A stretch of DNA of 14,457 nucleotides from Sutterella parvirubra YIT 11816 (GCF_000250875.1 NZ_JH605020.1:1054-15510), one strand, 5' to 3'. Counted from the first letter of the stretch, positions 1 to 7,653 are shown. Notes: generated by a model from the sequence alone, not told the origin. Program-made: numbers and translations.

Positions 1-153
1 CGGAAGAGGTGTGGGGCATGGTGGGGTCGGTGGAGTCGAAAGCCTTTTCGTGACCTTCATCCTGCCACAGGACGCCCGCCCGGTTCTATGCCGATCGTGC
101 CGGAATGTTGCACGATCCGATCCGACCCTTCCACCCACGCCCTGAGGGGGCGC
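1..153. other. Left edge, downstream of moaA; no supported gene
   Basis: No gene can be supported here. On the minus strand short frames stay open to the window edge, with ATG at 60-58 and at 19-17. Neither has a convincing ribosome-binding site and only a few codons are visible. A gene running off the left edge, possibly another cofactor gene following moaA, is possible but unproven. Confidence 0.4.
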
Positions 154-162
154 TCAGCCCCC
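146..162 (-). terminator. Hairpin over the moaA stop codon
   Basis: A perfect 6-bp stem, GGGGGC at 146-151 with GCCCCC at 157-162, has a 5-nt loop that contains the moaA stop codon. No T-run follows on the minus strand, so it is not a classical intrinsic terminator. It may stabilise the mRNA 3' end or be incidental. Confidence 0.3.
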
Positions 163-1269
163 GATGTAGTTCATCTCGACCTTCGGACGGTCCGGGGCGA
201 GCCCCATGCTGCGCAACTCCGAATAGTGGTCTTCGCGGGCGGTCCAGATGCGGCCCAGAGCCTCGTCGATTTCTTCGTCGGTGGCGCCGCCGCGCAGCAT
301 CGTGCGCAGATCAAACCCTTCCGTCGCGAAGAGGCAGAGAAAGAGCCGCCCTTCCATCGAAAGACGGGCGCGGGAGCACTCCCGGCAGAAGGCCTGCGTC
401 ACGCTCGCGATGCAGCCGAATTCGCCGCCCCCGTCCTTGAAGCGCCAGCGCCGGGCGGTCTCGCCCGGGTAGTTCGCGTCCAGCGGCTCCACGGGCCAGC
501 GCTCGTTCACCTTCGCGATGATTTCGACCGCGGGGACGACGTCCGTCATGCGCCAGCCGTTCGCGGTCCCCACGTCCATGTACTCGATGAAGCGGGGAAT
601 GACGCCGGTGCCGCGGAAGTGTTCGAGGATGGGGAGGATTTCGCCTTCGTTGACGCCGCGCTTCACGACGGTGTTGACCTTCACCTGAATCCCGGCCGCC
701 TGGGCGGCTTCGATGCTCGCCAGGACGCGCGACGCGGGAAAGCCCACGTCGTTGAAGCCCTGGAAGATCGCTTCGTCGATCGCGTCGAGGCTCACCGTCA
801 CGCGCGTCAACCCCGCGGCGCGGAGCGCCTCGGCCTTCTTTCCCAGGACGGAGCCGTTCGTCGTCATGGCGATGTCAAGCGGCTTCCCGTCGTACGTGCG
901 CAGCTCAGACAACTGCGCGATCAGGTTTTCGATCCCCTTCCGAAGAAGCGGTTCGCCCCCGGTGAGGCGCAACTTCTCCACCCCGTGCCGCACGAAGACT
1001 TTCGCGAGCCTCACGATTTCCTCAAACGTGAGGAGCTCCGTCATCCCGAGAAACTCGTGCCCCTTCGGGAACTTCTCTTTGGGCATGCAGTAGCGGCAGC
1101 GGAAGTTGCACCGGTCCGTGACCGAAATGCGCAGGTCGCGCAGAGGCCGCCCCAACCGGTCGATGCGCCGACCCTCGCGGTCGAGCACGATCTCGCCCGC
1201 CTGCGGGATCGGAAGCGTCCTCACGGCGTGGTTCGGTTGGATGTTGATGACGGTGCGGGGCTCTGCCAT
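154..1269 (-). CDS. moaA: GTP 3',8-cyclase MoaA (molybdopterin biosynthesis)
   Basis: Radical SAM enzyme that converts GTP to 3',8-cyclo-GTP, the first step of molybdenum cofactor synthesis in the cytoplasm, together with MoaC. The 371-residue product carries the N-terminal radical-SAM cluster C54-x3-C58-x2-C61 in the context [15 protein letters not shown]. The GGEP motif (about 104-107) contacts S-adenosylmethionine. The C-terminal cluster is C295-x2-C298-x13-C312, the MoaA spacing, and the protein ends in the conserved Gly-Gly tail (MNYIGG). A roughly 40-residue N-terminal lead before the core is common in betaproteobacterial versions. The ATG has little Shine-Dalgarno sequence in front of it. 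It lies 182 nt downstream of rsgA on the same strand, so it may have its own promoter or leader. All key residues are present, so it should be active. It implies that the organism has molybdoenzymes, which are typical of anaerobic respiration. Confidence 0.96.
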   Translation of the reverse strand: MAEPRTVINIQPNHAVRTLPIPQAGEIVLDREGRRIDRLGRPLRDLRISVTDRCNFRCRYCMPKEKFPKGHEFLGMTELLTFEEIVRLAKVFVRHGVEKLRLTGGEPLLRKGIENLIAQLSELRTYDGKPLDIAMTTNGSVLGKKAEALRAAGLTRVTVSLDAIDEAIFQGFNDVGFPASRVLASIEAAQAAGIQVKVNTVVKRGVNEGEILPILEHFRGTGVIPRFIEYMDVGTANGWRMTDVVPAVEIIAKVNERWPVEPLDANYPGETARRWRFKDGGGEFGCIASVTQAFCRECSRARLSMEGRLFLCLFATEGFDLRTMLRGGATDEEIDEALGRIWTAREDHYSELRSMGLAPDRPKVEMNYIGG

Positions 1270-1451
1270 GTCGATTGTCGGGGTCTTGGTGTGATAGCGG
1301 CCGCACGCTGGGGAAGGCGTACGGCCGACGGTGTGGACACATTTTAGTTTTGACGCCCCCGGGGCGCCATACTGCCGAAAGAGGTAGGTTCGGCGCCCGT
1401 TCGGGGGAGTTTCGCCGTTCTCAAGGCGTTTCGGTCAGCATTTCCGGCCGA
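1270..1451 (-). promoter_or_regulatory. moaA leader / rsgA-moaA intergenic region
   Basis: This 182-nt gap precedes moaA on the minus strand. It contains a TAAAAT box (minus strand, near 1341-1346), a hairpin with arms at 1413-1416 and 1425-1428, and a GC-rich imperfect palindrome near 1352-1369. Some proteobacterial moaA genes carry a Moco-responsive RNA motif in the leader, but I cannot match its conserved nucleotides here. Promoter and leader functions are therefore only suggested by position. Confidence 0.3.
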
Positions 1452-2396
1452 TCACTGCGGGAGCGTGTTCGCGAGCGGCGCCAGCGCCGCGTAGAAGGCG
1501 TAGCGCTCGGGGTCGATGTCGCCGCGCTCCAAGGCGGCTTTGACCGCGCAGCCCGGCTCCTGGAGGTGGCGGCAGTTGAAGAAGCGGCAGTCTTCGACGT
1601 GCTTCGCGATGTCGGGCATTGCGCGGAGGATGTCGTTCAAGGACAAGTGCGCGAGACCAAACTCCTGGAACCCCGGCGTGTCGACGACGGCCCCTTCCCA
1701 GTCGTCCATGTCCGCGCGGTAGAGCCGCGCGGCGGTCGTGGTCTGCTTGCCCAGGTCGAGCGCTTCGGAGAATTCCCGGGTCGCGGCCTGCGCGTGGGGA
1801 ACGAGTGCGTTCAGAAGCGTCGACTTCCCCATGCCGGACTGGCCCACCAGAAGGACGGTCTTCCCGGTAAAGCGCGGGATGAGGGTCCGTCGAGCGCCTT
1901 CCGGGTCGTTCCCGGCTGAAATCGCCACGACGTCGTGCCCGATCGCGGTGAGGCGCGCGCATTCGGCGTCGGCCGCTTCGGCGTTGTCCACGAGGTCGGA
2001 CTTGTTCCGGATGACGAGCGCGGGGATCCCGGCCTGGTGCGCGGCGAGAAGCGCCTTCCAGATAAACCACGGGTTGAAGGTCGGGCGCGGCGCGAAGACG
2101 ACGGCGACCAGGTCGACGTTCGCCGCCAGACTCTTGATGCGCCACTCGTCCGAGCGGTAGAGGAGGTTCCGGCGGGGTTCGATCCGCTCGATCGCGGCCA
2201 CCCCGGAGACGGGCGGCGTCACGCCCACGCGGTCGCCCACGACGACGTCGCCCTTCTTGCCGCGGCGGTGCGCCTCCAGGCGCTCGCCCGCATCGGTCGT
2301 GACGACGTAGTGCCGGCCATGCCCGGCCGTGACGAGGCCGCCGATCAGCTCGGCGGGAGGAATCGCGTCCTCACGCTTTTTCTTGGGTTTCGCCAT
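1452..2396 (-). CDS. rsgA: Small ribosomal subunit biogenesis GTPase RsgA
   Basis: Circularly permuted GTPase that checks late 30S subunit maturation and releases on GTP hydrolysis. The 314-residue protein starts at the ATG at 2396 and has a basic N-terminus (MAKPKKKRED), then an OB-fold (about 20-75). The permuted GTPase follows in the order G4 NKSD (131-134), G1 GQSGMGKS (185-192), a Thr-rich G2 (about 219-222) and G3 DTPG (239-242). The C-terminal zinc motif is C270-x4-C275-x-H277-x5-C283, the family signature. Length is normal. The frame is open further upstream, but that stretch is the overlapping peptidase tail read in another frame. The start codon lies 26 nt inside the 3' end of the upstream M48 gene and has only a weak GGAT-type ribosome-binding site, so translational coupling is likely. 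Confidence 0.95.
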   Translation of the reverse strand: MAKPKKKREDAIPPAELIGGLVTAGHGRHYVVTTDAGERLEAHRRGKKGDVVVGDRVGVTPPVSGVAAIERIEPRRNLLYRSDEWRIKSLAANVDLVAVVFAPRPTFNPWFIWKALLAAHQAGIPALVIRNKSDLVDNAEAADAECARLTAIGHDVVAISAGNDPEGARRTLIPRFTGKTVLLVGQSGMGKSTLLNALVPHAQAATREFSEALDLGKQTTTAARLYRADMDDWEGAVVDTPGFQEFGLAHLSLNDILRAMPDIAKHVEDCRFFNCRHLQEPGCAVKAALERGDIDPERYAFYAALAPLANTLPQ

Positions 2397-4218
2397 GAGG
2401 GATCCGTTCAGTCGGGGCCTTCTCCCCGGTGGATTCGGTTTCGGTTTCGGTTTCGGTTTCAGGAACGGCGGACTCGGCAGCTTCGGTCGGCTCCGGCGTT
2501 GCGGGTTCGGTGTTCGGAGCCTCGGGCTCTGTCTCAGCCCCGGTTTCCGCTTCAGACAAGGCTTCCTGCACGGTCTCTGCCGGGGCCTCGGCCTGAGGTT
2601 CTTCAAGAGGCGTCCCGACCGGCTCGGGTGAAGGCTCGGCGGCGGGTTCCGCAACCGGCGCCGTCACCGACGCTTCCGAGAGCTCGGGAGCGGTGTCCTT
2701 GATCTCTTCAACCTGCTCAACCGGCTCAACAGGCTCAACAGGCGCTTCGACCGGTTCAGTCGGCTCAGCCGGTTCAACCGGTTCAACCGGTTCCAGGGGC
2801 TTCGCCCGCGTGACGAGCCTCGCGGACGACCCGACGAAGTCGTCCGAGGCCTTGGCGGCGGAGACGCTCACGCCGCCCGTCCAGGGCGAGGCGTCAAAGG
2901 GCGCCCAGCAGCTCGGGCGGTCAAGCGGCCGCCCCGTCTTCTTCGCGCGCCAAAGGAGATGCGCGACGCGCATCCCCGCGTGCGGGCGCGAATAGTGAAA
3001 GAGCGAGTAGAGGCGCGAGGGGGTGAGCGTCTGCTTGTAGTCGCGGTGAAGCTTCACCAAAGCACGTACGAGCGCGTCGGTCGAGACGGCCTTCGCCGCG
3101 TATTCGTCGGCGTCGTACTGCATCAGCCGCGCGAAGAGGTTCACGGCGGGCCGCAGCGGATAGTAGAGGATCGGAAACGCGGTGACCGCGATCGCGAGCA
3201 CGTAGCCCGCGCGCGTGCCGTCTTGGAGGAACGAGACCGCCGGGGCGTAGCCGAAGCCCTCGAAGAATTCGACGTGCTCCGCGCCCCACCCGGCGAAGCG
3301 GAAGACGAGCCAGCCCGTCACGGCGTAGACCGCGGCGCGAAGGAAGAGGTGCAGGTGCTTCACGTGCCCGACGTCGTGCGCGATCAAGGCGAGAAGTTCG
3401 TCGGGCTCCAACCTCTGCGCCGCATGCGCGAAGACGACGACGCGGCGCTTCTTGCCCCAGCCCGGAATGACGAGGTGGGAGTGCGCCCAGCTCAGGGGCT
3501 TCGTCATCACCTCGACGTCGTCCACGACGAAGCCTTCGTGGCGCATGTAGGCGAGGATCATCTCGGCGGTCTTTCGGTCCGCCATCGGTTGCGAGCGGCG
3601 CTTCCAGAAGAGCGCGACGGTGTTCGAGAACTTCCAGCGCCAGAAGAGGTAGAGAAGGAAGAAAACCCAGCCGATCCACCACCAGGCGCCGCCGGCGTGC
3701 TCAAGCAGGACGATCAGAAGCGCGAGGACGGGGAGCGACACGAGCCACCCGGCGAACGTCCGGCGGATTTCGCGTAGCATCCAGAGGCGCCGGTCTTCGA
3801 GCATGTACCCGAAGCGCTCCTGCACGCGGAAGTGCGCGAACCACCCGAAGGGGAATTCGATCAGCGCCGCCGTGAAGGTGACGGCGGCGAGCACCAGCCA
3901 CTGCGCGACCAGGGGGTTCGAGGTCAGGATGTCGGCGGCCGCGGTGATGACGGTGAGCCCCTGACCGAAGGTCATGACGAGGGCGTAGGCGGCGCCGACG
4001 ATCGCGAGCAGCAGGTTCGCCTGCGCGATCTCGGCCGTGTAGGCGGTCGCCTTTTCGATGGCGGCGGGCGAGAGCTTGTTCTCAAAGCCCGACGGTACGG
4101 CGCGTCCGGCGCGCTCCGCCGCGTGGGTGTGCAGAATCGTGAGCGCACACTCCAGCAGTACGTAGAGCGTGAGCATGCCGAAGAAGATCCTCTCGATGTT
4201 GCTCGCAGTGAGATGCAT
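2371..4218 (-). CDS. Ste24/M48-like membrane peptidase homologue with altered active site and acidic repeat tail
   Basis: This 615-residue protein resembles bacterial M48 (Ste24/CAAX protease-like) integral membrane metallopeptidases. Hydrophobic segments lie at about 10-30, 68-92, 102-127, 155-172, 178-195, 290-310 and 337-355. The zinc-peptidase helix is present but reads H281-D282-V-G-H285 instead of HExxH. The third-ligand motif reads Q367-Y-D-A-D371 instead of ExxAD. The later Ste24 motif HPPxxER appears as RPHAGMR (411-417). From about residue 475 the C-terminus is low-complexity Glu/Pro/Thr sequence (EPVEPVEP, then TETETETES) of about 140 residues, absent from ordinary family members. 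I chose the ATG at 4218 because the protein then begins at a family-like hydrophobic N-terminus; a GTG at 4302 would add 28 unremarkable residues. The fold assignment is firm, but catalytic activity is doubtful. The gene overlaps rsgA and they are probably cotranscribed. Confidence 0.85.
   Translation of the reverse strand: MHLTASNIERIFFGMLTLYVLLECALTILHTHAAERAGRAVPSGFENKLSPAAIEKATAYTAEIAQANLLLAIVGAAYALVMTFGQGLTVITAAADILTSNPLVAQWLVLAAVTFTAALIEFPFGWFAHFRVQERFGYMLEDRRLWMLREIRRTFAGWLVSLPVLALLIVLLEHAGGAWWWIGWVFFLLYLFWRWKFSNTVALFWKRRSQPMADRKTAEMILAYMRHEGFVVDDVEVMTKPLSWAHSHLVIPGWGKKRRVVVFAHAAQRLEPDELLALIAHDVGHVKHLHLFLRAAVYAVTGWLVFRFAGWGAEHVEFFEGFGYAPAVSFLQDGTRAGYVLAIAVTAFPILYYPLRPAVNLFARLMQYDADEYAAKAVSTDALVRALVKLHRDYKQTLTPSRLYSLFHYSRPHAGMRVAHLLWRAKKTGRPLDRPSCWAPFDASPWTGGVSVSAAKASDDFVGSSARLVTRAKPLEPVEPVEPAEPTEPVEAPVEPVEPVEQVEEIKDTAPELSEASVTAPVAEPAAEPSPEPVGTPLEEPQAEAPAETVQEALSEAETGAETEPEAPNTEPATPEPTEAAESAVPETETETETESTGEKAPTERIPHGETQEKA
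2431..2460. repeat. Six-nucleotide tandem repeat in the peptidase tail
   Basis: Five tandem GGTTTC units, the first imperfect (GGATTC at 2431-2436) and four perfect (2437-2460), encode the TETETETES stretch on the minus strand. Changes by whole units keep the reading frame, so length polymorphism would alter only the acidic tail. Confidence 0.85.
2709..2798. repeat. Nine-nucleotide degenerate repeat encoding Glu-Pro-Val units
   Basis: Degenerate 9-nt units of the type GGTTCAACC run through this segment and encode EPV/EPA/EPT triplets in the C-terminal tail of the M48 homologue on the minus strand. The units nearest 2770-2798 are almost identical, which suggests recent slippage expansion. Confidence 0.8.
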
Positions 4219-4421
4219 GAACGTCGGGCGCGGTGGGAGACTCGTGGTTGAAGTTGAAATTTTAGCGGTTTGCTCCCGAAGCCGTAGAATGAGAACCCCC
4301 ACCGTCGGCGGAAGGGCGCGCCGTTTTCGGCGCGCCGGGGCGTAACCCCTTCCGGCCCATCCGACCGGACGGACCCTCTCACCCGACGACGGACGGCAGT
4401 CTTCTCAATCAGGAGCCCCTC
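4219..4421. promoter_or_regulatory. Divergent promoter region between the M48 gene and orn
   Basis: This 203-nt region separates two divergent genes and should hold both promoters. On the plus strand TAGAAT at 4285-4290 is a good -10 match; a weak -35 (TTAGCG at 4262-4267) sits 17 nt upstream. On the minus strand TAAAAT (4264-4259) could serve the M48 gene, without a recognisable -35. The plus-strand start would leave about 125 nt of orn leader containing the hairpin at 4315-4336. These are pattern matches only. Confidence 0.35.
4315..4336. repeat. Perfect 9-bp inverted repeat (GGCGCGCCG, TTTT loop)
   Basis: GGCGCGCCG at 4315-4323 and CGGCGCGCC at 4328-4336 form a perfect, very stable hairpin with a TTTT loop, about 85 nt before the orn start. 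No T-run follows on either side. It could be a leader hairpin of orn or an RNA-stability element. Confidence 0.6.
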
Positions 4422-4982
4422 ATGGCAGAACGTGATCCCCGCTACGGCGACGACAACCTCATCTGGATCGACATGGAAATGACGGGCCTGCAGCCCGAAG
4501 TGAACCGTGTGCTGGAGGTCGCGGCGATCATCACGGACAAGGACCTCAACATCCTCCACGAGGGCCCGGTGGTGGCGATTCATCAGCCCGACGAGATTCT
4601 GGACGGCATGGACGCCTGGAACACCAAAACCCACACGAAGTCGGGGCTCGTGCGCCGCTGCCGGGAGAGCACGGTGACGGAGGCCGACTGCGCGGCGGTC
4701 TTCCGCGAAGTCTTCGAGCGCTTCGTCCCGGAGGGGAAAAGCCCCATGTGCGGGAATACCATCGGTCAGGACCGCCGCTTCATGGCGCGCTGGATCCCGG
4801 ATCTGGAGCGGTACTTTCACTACCGTTCGATCGACGTGAGCACCTTGAAGGAGCTCGCCCGCCGCTGGGCCCCCGACAAAGCCTGGGTCGGCACCAAGGC
4901 GACCAAGCACCAGGCGCTCTCCGATATTGCTGAAAGTATTGAAGAACTTCGCTTCTATCGGGAGAAAATCCTGAAGATTTGA
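4422..4982 (+). CDS. orn: Oligoribonuclease
   Basis: 3'-to-5' exoribonuclease of the DEDDh family that finishes RNA decay by degrading di- and short oligonucleotides, including linear products of cyclic-di-GMP turnover. The 186-residue protein has the normal family length. The DEDDh residues are D17 and E19 (IDMEMTGL), D117 (NTIGQDRRF), H163 and D168 (KHQALSDI). The conserved YRSIDVSTLKELARRW segment lies at about 134-149. The ATG is preceded by AGGAG at a suitable distance (about 4411-4415). A strong intrinsic terminator directly follows the stop codon, so it is probably a single-gene unit. Confidence 0.97.
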   Translation: MAERDPRYGDDNLIWIDMEMTGLQPEVNRVLEVAAIITDKDLNILHEGPVVAIHQPDEILDGMDAWNTKTHTKSGLVRRCRESTVTEADCAAVFREVFERFVPEGKSPMCGNTIGQDRRFMARWIPDLERYFHYRSIDVSTLKELARRWAPDKAWVGTKATKHQALSDIAESIEELRFYREKILKI

Positions 4983-4998
4983 GTTTCGTATTCCATGC

Positions 4999-5033
4999 AA
5001 CCGCTTCGCATCAAGGCGAAGCGGTTTTGTTTT
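4999..5033 (+). terminator. Intrinsic terminator after orn
   Basis: The stem AACCGCTTCGC / GCGAAGCGGTT has a short ATCAAG-type loop and runs straight into TTTTGTTTT. It starts 16 nt after the orn stop codon, a textbook rho-independent terminator. Confidence 0.9.
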
Positions 5034-5081
5034 AGGCGCGGTTACCTAGGGAAAATCCTGTAAGAAATCGCTTTCGGCACG

Positions 5082-5100
5082 TTCAATAATGCCGATTGAA
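5082..5100. promoter_or_regulatory. Inverted repeat TTCAAT-N7-ATTGAA upstream of dcuC
   Basis: TTCAAT at 5082-5087 and ATTGAA at 5095-5100 are perfect inverted half-sites with a 7-nt spacer, 63 nt before the dcuC start codon. The position fits a regulator site or a leader hairpin. It is not the FNR consensus (TTGAT-N4-ATCAA), and no clear -35/-10 pair is visible around it. Confidence 0.4.
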
Positions 5101-5162
5101 AAAGAAGCTGCGCGCCCTTTCTTACTCAGGACGACGCGGCGGAATCTTTGGAGAGCACTTTC

Positions 5163-6434
5163 ATGAGCATTACCGCCTGGATCGCCTTAGTGGTGGTCGT
5201 TGCCGTCGTCTGGGCCCTGATCAAGCGTTGGGAAACGCGCATGGTCCTCATCGCGAGCGGTCTTTTCCTGTGCATCATCTCTTGGGACTTCCTGTCGGGT
5301 CTTAACTCGATGGCCAACTCGATGGTCAACAAGTCCCTGGTGCAGGCCATCTGCGCCTCGATGGGTTTTGCCTTCGCCGCGAAGTACACCCGCTGCGACA
5401 GCTCCCTCGTGCACTATCTCGCGAGCCCGATCCGCGGTCTCGGCATCTTCCTGCTGCCGGTCTGCACCGTGATCACCTTCTTCGTGAACATCGCCATTCC
5501 GTCCGCGGCCGGCTGCGCCGCCGCCGTCGGTTCGACGCTGATTCCCGTGATGCTGCGCGCCGGCATCAAGCCCGCCGCCGCCGCGGCCGCCGTTCTGGGC
5601 GGCACGATCGGTTCGTACCTGTCGCCGGGCACGTCGCACAACCCGTACGTCGCCAACATGGCCGGCATGGACGTGATGACCTTCATCGGCACGCACGCCA
5701 CGTACTCCGTCATGATCGGCGTCATCAGCGCGGTCGGCATCCTCATCGTCTGCTTCTTCATGGGCGACCACAAGGGCGACAAGAACGCCACGGTCGACGA
5801 ATCGAAGCTGAAGAAGGAAGATGCGGACTTCGTGCCGAACCCGATCGCCGCTTTGGTTCCGCTCGTTCCGATCACGCTGCTTTTGGTCGGCAACCTCTGG
5901 GTCGAAGAAATCAAGATGGGCGTGGCGCCCGCCATGACGATCGGCGCGATCTGCGCCCTCGCCGTCGCCCGCGTCAACCCGCAGACCTTCACGAAGGAAT
6001 TCTTCAACGGCATGGGCAAGGGCTACGCCGACGTGATGGGCATCATCATCGCGGCGGGCGTGTTCGCCGCCGGTCTGAAGTCTGCCGGCCTCATCGACAG
6101 CTTCGTCACCGCGCTGAAGGAATCGAATGAAATCGCCCGCTGGGGCGGCTCCATCGGCCCGTACCTCATGGGCATCATCACGGGTTCGGGCGACGCCGCG
6201 ACGTTGGCCTTCAACGAAACCGTGACCCCGCACGCGAAGGACTTCGGCATGACGATCGAAGGCCTGGGCGGCCTCGCCTTCCTCGCCGGTGCCGCCGGCC
6301 GTACGGCCTCCCCGATCGCCGGTGTGACGATTCTCGTCTCCGGCATCGCGATGGTGAGCCCGATCGAAGTCGTCAAGCGCACGGTTCTTCCGATGACGAT
6401 CTCCGTCATCCTCTGCGCGATCCTGATGGTCTGA
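5163..6434 (+). CDS. dcuC: Anaerobic C4-dicarboxylate carrier, DcuC family
   Basis: Inner-membrane carrier of the DcuC type, which moves C4-dicarboxylates such as fumarate, malate and succinate, mainly under anaerobic conditions. The 423-residue protein is hydrophobic throughout, with about ten or more membrane segments and one charged cytoplasmic-type linker at about 200-225. Family landmarks are the GSGDA motif (341-345), GRTASPIAG (379-387) and the ending MVSPIEVVKRTVLP (397-410), which matches the end of E. coli DcuC closely. I start at the ATG at 5163, which has GGAGAG nine nucleotides upstream; an in-frame TTG at 5148 would lie before that site. Codon choice is strongly biased, suggesting high expression. 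It is flanked by terminators and forms a single-gene unit. With frdA further right, it supports a fumarate-respiring lifestyle. The exact substrate and direction cannot be read from sequence. Confidence 0.9.
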   Translation: MSITAWIALVVVVAVVWALIKRWETRMVLIASGLFLCIISWDFLSGLNSMANSMVNKSLVQAICASMGFAFAAKYTRCDSSLVHYLASPIRGLGIFLLPVCTVITFFVNIAIPSAAGCAAAVGSTLIPVMLRAGIKPAAAAAAVLGGTIGSYLSPGTSHNPYVANMAGMDVMTFIGTHATYSVMIGVISAVGILIVCFFMGDHKGDKNATVDESKLKKEDADFVPNPIAALVPLVPITLLLVGNLWVEEIKMGVAPAMTIGAICALAVARVNPQTFTKEFFNGMGKGYADVMGIIIAAGVFAAGLKSAGLIDSFVTALKESNEIARWGGSIGPYLMGIITGSGDAATLAFNETVTPHAKDFGMTIEGLGGLAFLAGAAGRTASPIAGVTILVSGIAMVSPIEVVKRTVLPMTISVILCAILMV

Positions 6435-6455
6435 CGATCCTCACGAAACGCACCG

Positions 6456-6490
6456 AAAACGCCCGCCGGGTCCGCCCTGCGGGCGTTTTT
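6456..6490 (+). terminator. Intrinsic terminator after dcuC
   Basis: AACGCCCGC (6458-6466) pairs with GCGGGCGTT (6479-6487), and the right arm continues into a short T-run (GTTTTTGT). It starts 22 nt after the dcuC stop codon. The A-rich left flank could let it act weakly in the opposite direction. Confidence 0.9.
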
Positions 6491-6506
6491 GTCTGGGGCG
6501 CCGACC

Positions 6507-6569
6507 GGCCGCCATGCCGCGGCCGCCGGGCGCGTTTCATAATGGCGGGAGGACACTCGGGAGGACGGC
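6507..6569 (+). promoter_or_regulatory. Putative promoter and ribosome-binding site of the transposase-derived gene
   Basis: An inverted repeat (GGCCGC at 6507-6512, GCGGCC at 6519-6524) is followed by CATAAT (6539-6544), a fair -10 box. GGGAGG (about 6560-6565) then lies five nucleotides before the ATG at 6570. The ribosome-binding site is convincing; the -35 region is not. Confidence 0.4.
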
Positions 6570-7601
6570 ATGAGCTCGACCGGCGTGCAGATTCAGAAGC
6601 GAAAGAAGGGGCGCTACGTCTCGATCATCGAGTGCTTCACCGATCCGGTCACCGGGAAGAGGACCTCCCGGACGATCAAGCCCTTCGGCTACGTCGAGAA
6701 GGATCTCGAAGAGGATCCCGACTTCATGGCGAAGGTCTACGCGGAGTGCGACCAACTTCGTGTGGACCGTGCGGAGGCGAAGCGGCTCCGCGAGCGGCAG
6801 GATATGCGCCTGCGGCCCGAGCGCGAAGCGTACGGTTCGGCGCGGCTTTGCATCTACGGCGACGCAGTGCTCCGCCGGGTTTGGACGGAGCTCGGTCTCC
6901 CCGGGTTCTTCAGAGCGTCCTGCTGCCGCAGCGCGCTTGGCTTCGACCTGGATCTCCACGCCTTCTGCGCCGCGGCGTCCATGATCCTTCCGCCCGGCGA
7001 TGCGGTCGATTCGGGCGTGATCGTTCCGCAGTTTCTCCTTGATTACGGCGAGGTCCGCGCGGAGCACGGTCCGGCGATGCTGACGTGCCTGGCCGGGCTG
7101 CGGGGACGTCTGGAGGCGTTCCTTGCGGAACGCGTCCCCGACTTGGCGGCGTTCGATCCGGACGACCAGGAAGAGGCGGGACCGCGTGAGACCATGTGCA
7201 TCCTTCCGGGTTTGCGGGCGGTGCGTCTCGAAACCGGGACGGAGCGCCGGGGCTTTGCGGTGGTGCGGCTCCTCGCGGAGGCCGTCGGACACCGCATCCG
7301 GAAACGACTCCGCGAAGAGGGCGAAGACATCCCGTTCGACGATTTCGTTCGTCTTCTGACGGTGCCGACACTCTCGCACCTTCCGAGCGTGGGCCGCGGG
7401 GAGCCGCTCTATCTCAAGACCGGCCACGGCTTCGTTCCGGAACTCCGTTCGATCGATCCCGCGCGCACGGACGTCGGCAGAGAAGCCGACCGGTTGATGG
7501 CGGCTTTCGGCGTGGGACCGATGAGGACGCTTGAAACGGCTTCGGGGATCCGGGAGAGGCTCGGCGTCGACCTTCGGCTTCGCATCGCCGCGCACGGTTG
7601 A
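6570..7601 (+). CDS. IS1634-type transposase relative lacking the catalytic core
   Basis: I recognise this 343-residue protein only by its ends. Residues 1-85 (QIQKRKKGRYVSIIECF, TIKPFGYVEKDLEEDP, then a charged coiled-coil-like stretch) and 88-165 (YGSARLCIYGDAVLRRVW, GFDLDLHAFCAAASMILPPGD) follow the N-terminal pattern of IS1634-family (IS4-like DDE) transposases. Residues 225-343 resemble their C-terminal helical part. The RNase-H-like DDE core expected between them, roughly 200 residues in a full-length protein of about 550, is missing. The frame is uninterrupted, there is a strong GGGAGG ribosome-binding site, composition matches the neighbours, and a hairpin follows the stop. I see no terminal inverted repeats or target duplication. 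It could be a decayed internal-deletion derivative or a domesticated DNA-binding protein; sequence alone cannot decide. Confidence 0.6.
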   Translation: MSSTGVQIQKRKKGRYVSIIECFTDPVTGKRTSRTIKPFGYVEKDLEEDPDFMAKVYAECDQLRVDRAEAKRLRERQDMRLRPEREAYGSARLCIYGDAVLRRVWTELGLPGFFRASCCRSALGFDLDLHAFCAAASMILPPGDAVDSGVIVPQFLLDYGEVRAEHGPAMLTCLAGLRGRLEAFLAERVPDLAAFDPDDQEEAGPRETMCILPGLRAVRLETGTERRGFAVVRLLAEAVGHRIRKRLREEGEDIPFDDFVRLLTVPTLSHLPSVGRGEPLYLKTGHGFVPELRSIDPARTDVGREADRLMAAFGVGPMRTLETASGIRERLGVDLRLRIAAHG

Positions 7602-7626
7602 GCCCAACTGAAGATGCAGAAACGGC

Positions 7627-7653
7627 AAGACCCCCGATCACATCGAGGGTCTT
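7627..7653. terminator. Hairpin between convergent genes
   Basis: AAGACCCCCGAT and ATCGAGGGTCTT form a 12-bp stem with one mismatch and a CAC loop. It lies between the convergent stop codons at 7601 and 7676, so it probably serves as a bidirectional terminator. The trailing T-tracts are short on both strands. Confidence 0.65.

Noticed and set aside
88..1347. A 419-codon plus-strand frame opposite moaA
   Set aside because: MoaA on the minus strand is complete and motif-perfect; the opposite frame has no recognisable domain or ribosome-binding site.
2709..2798. Regular short repeats considered as a CRISPR array
   Set aside because: Units are 9 nt without spacers and encode an in-frame Glu-Pro-Val repeat.
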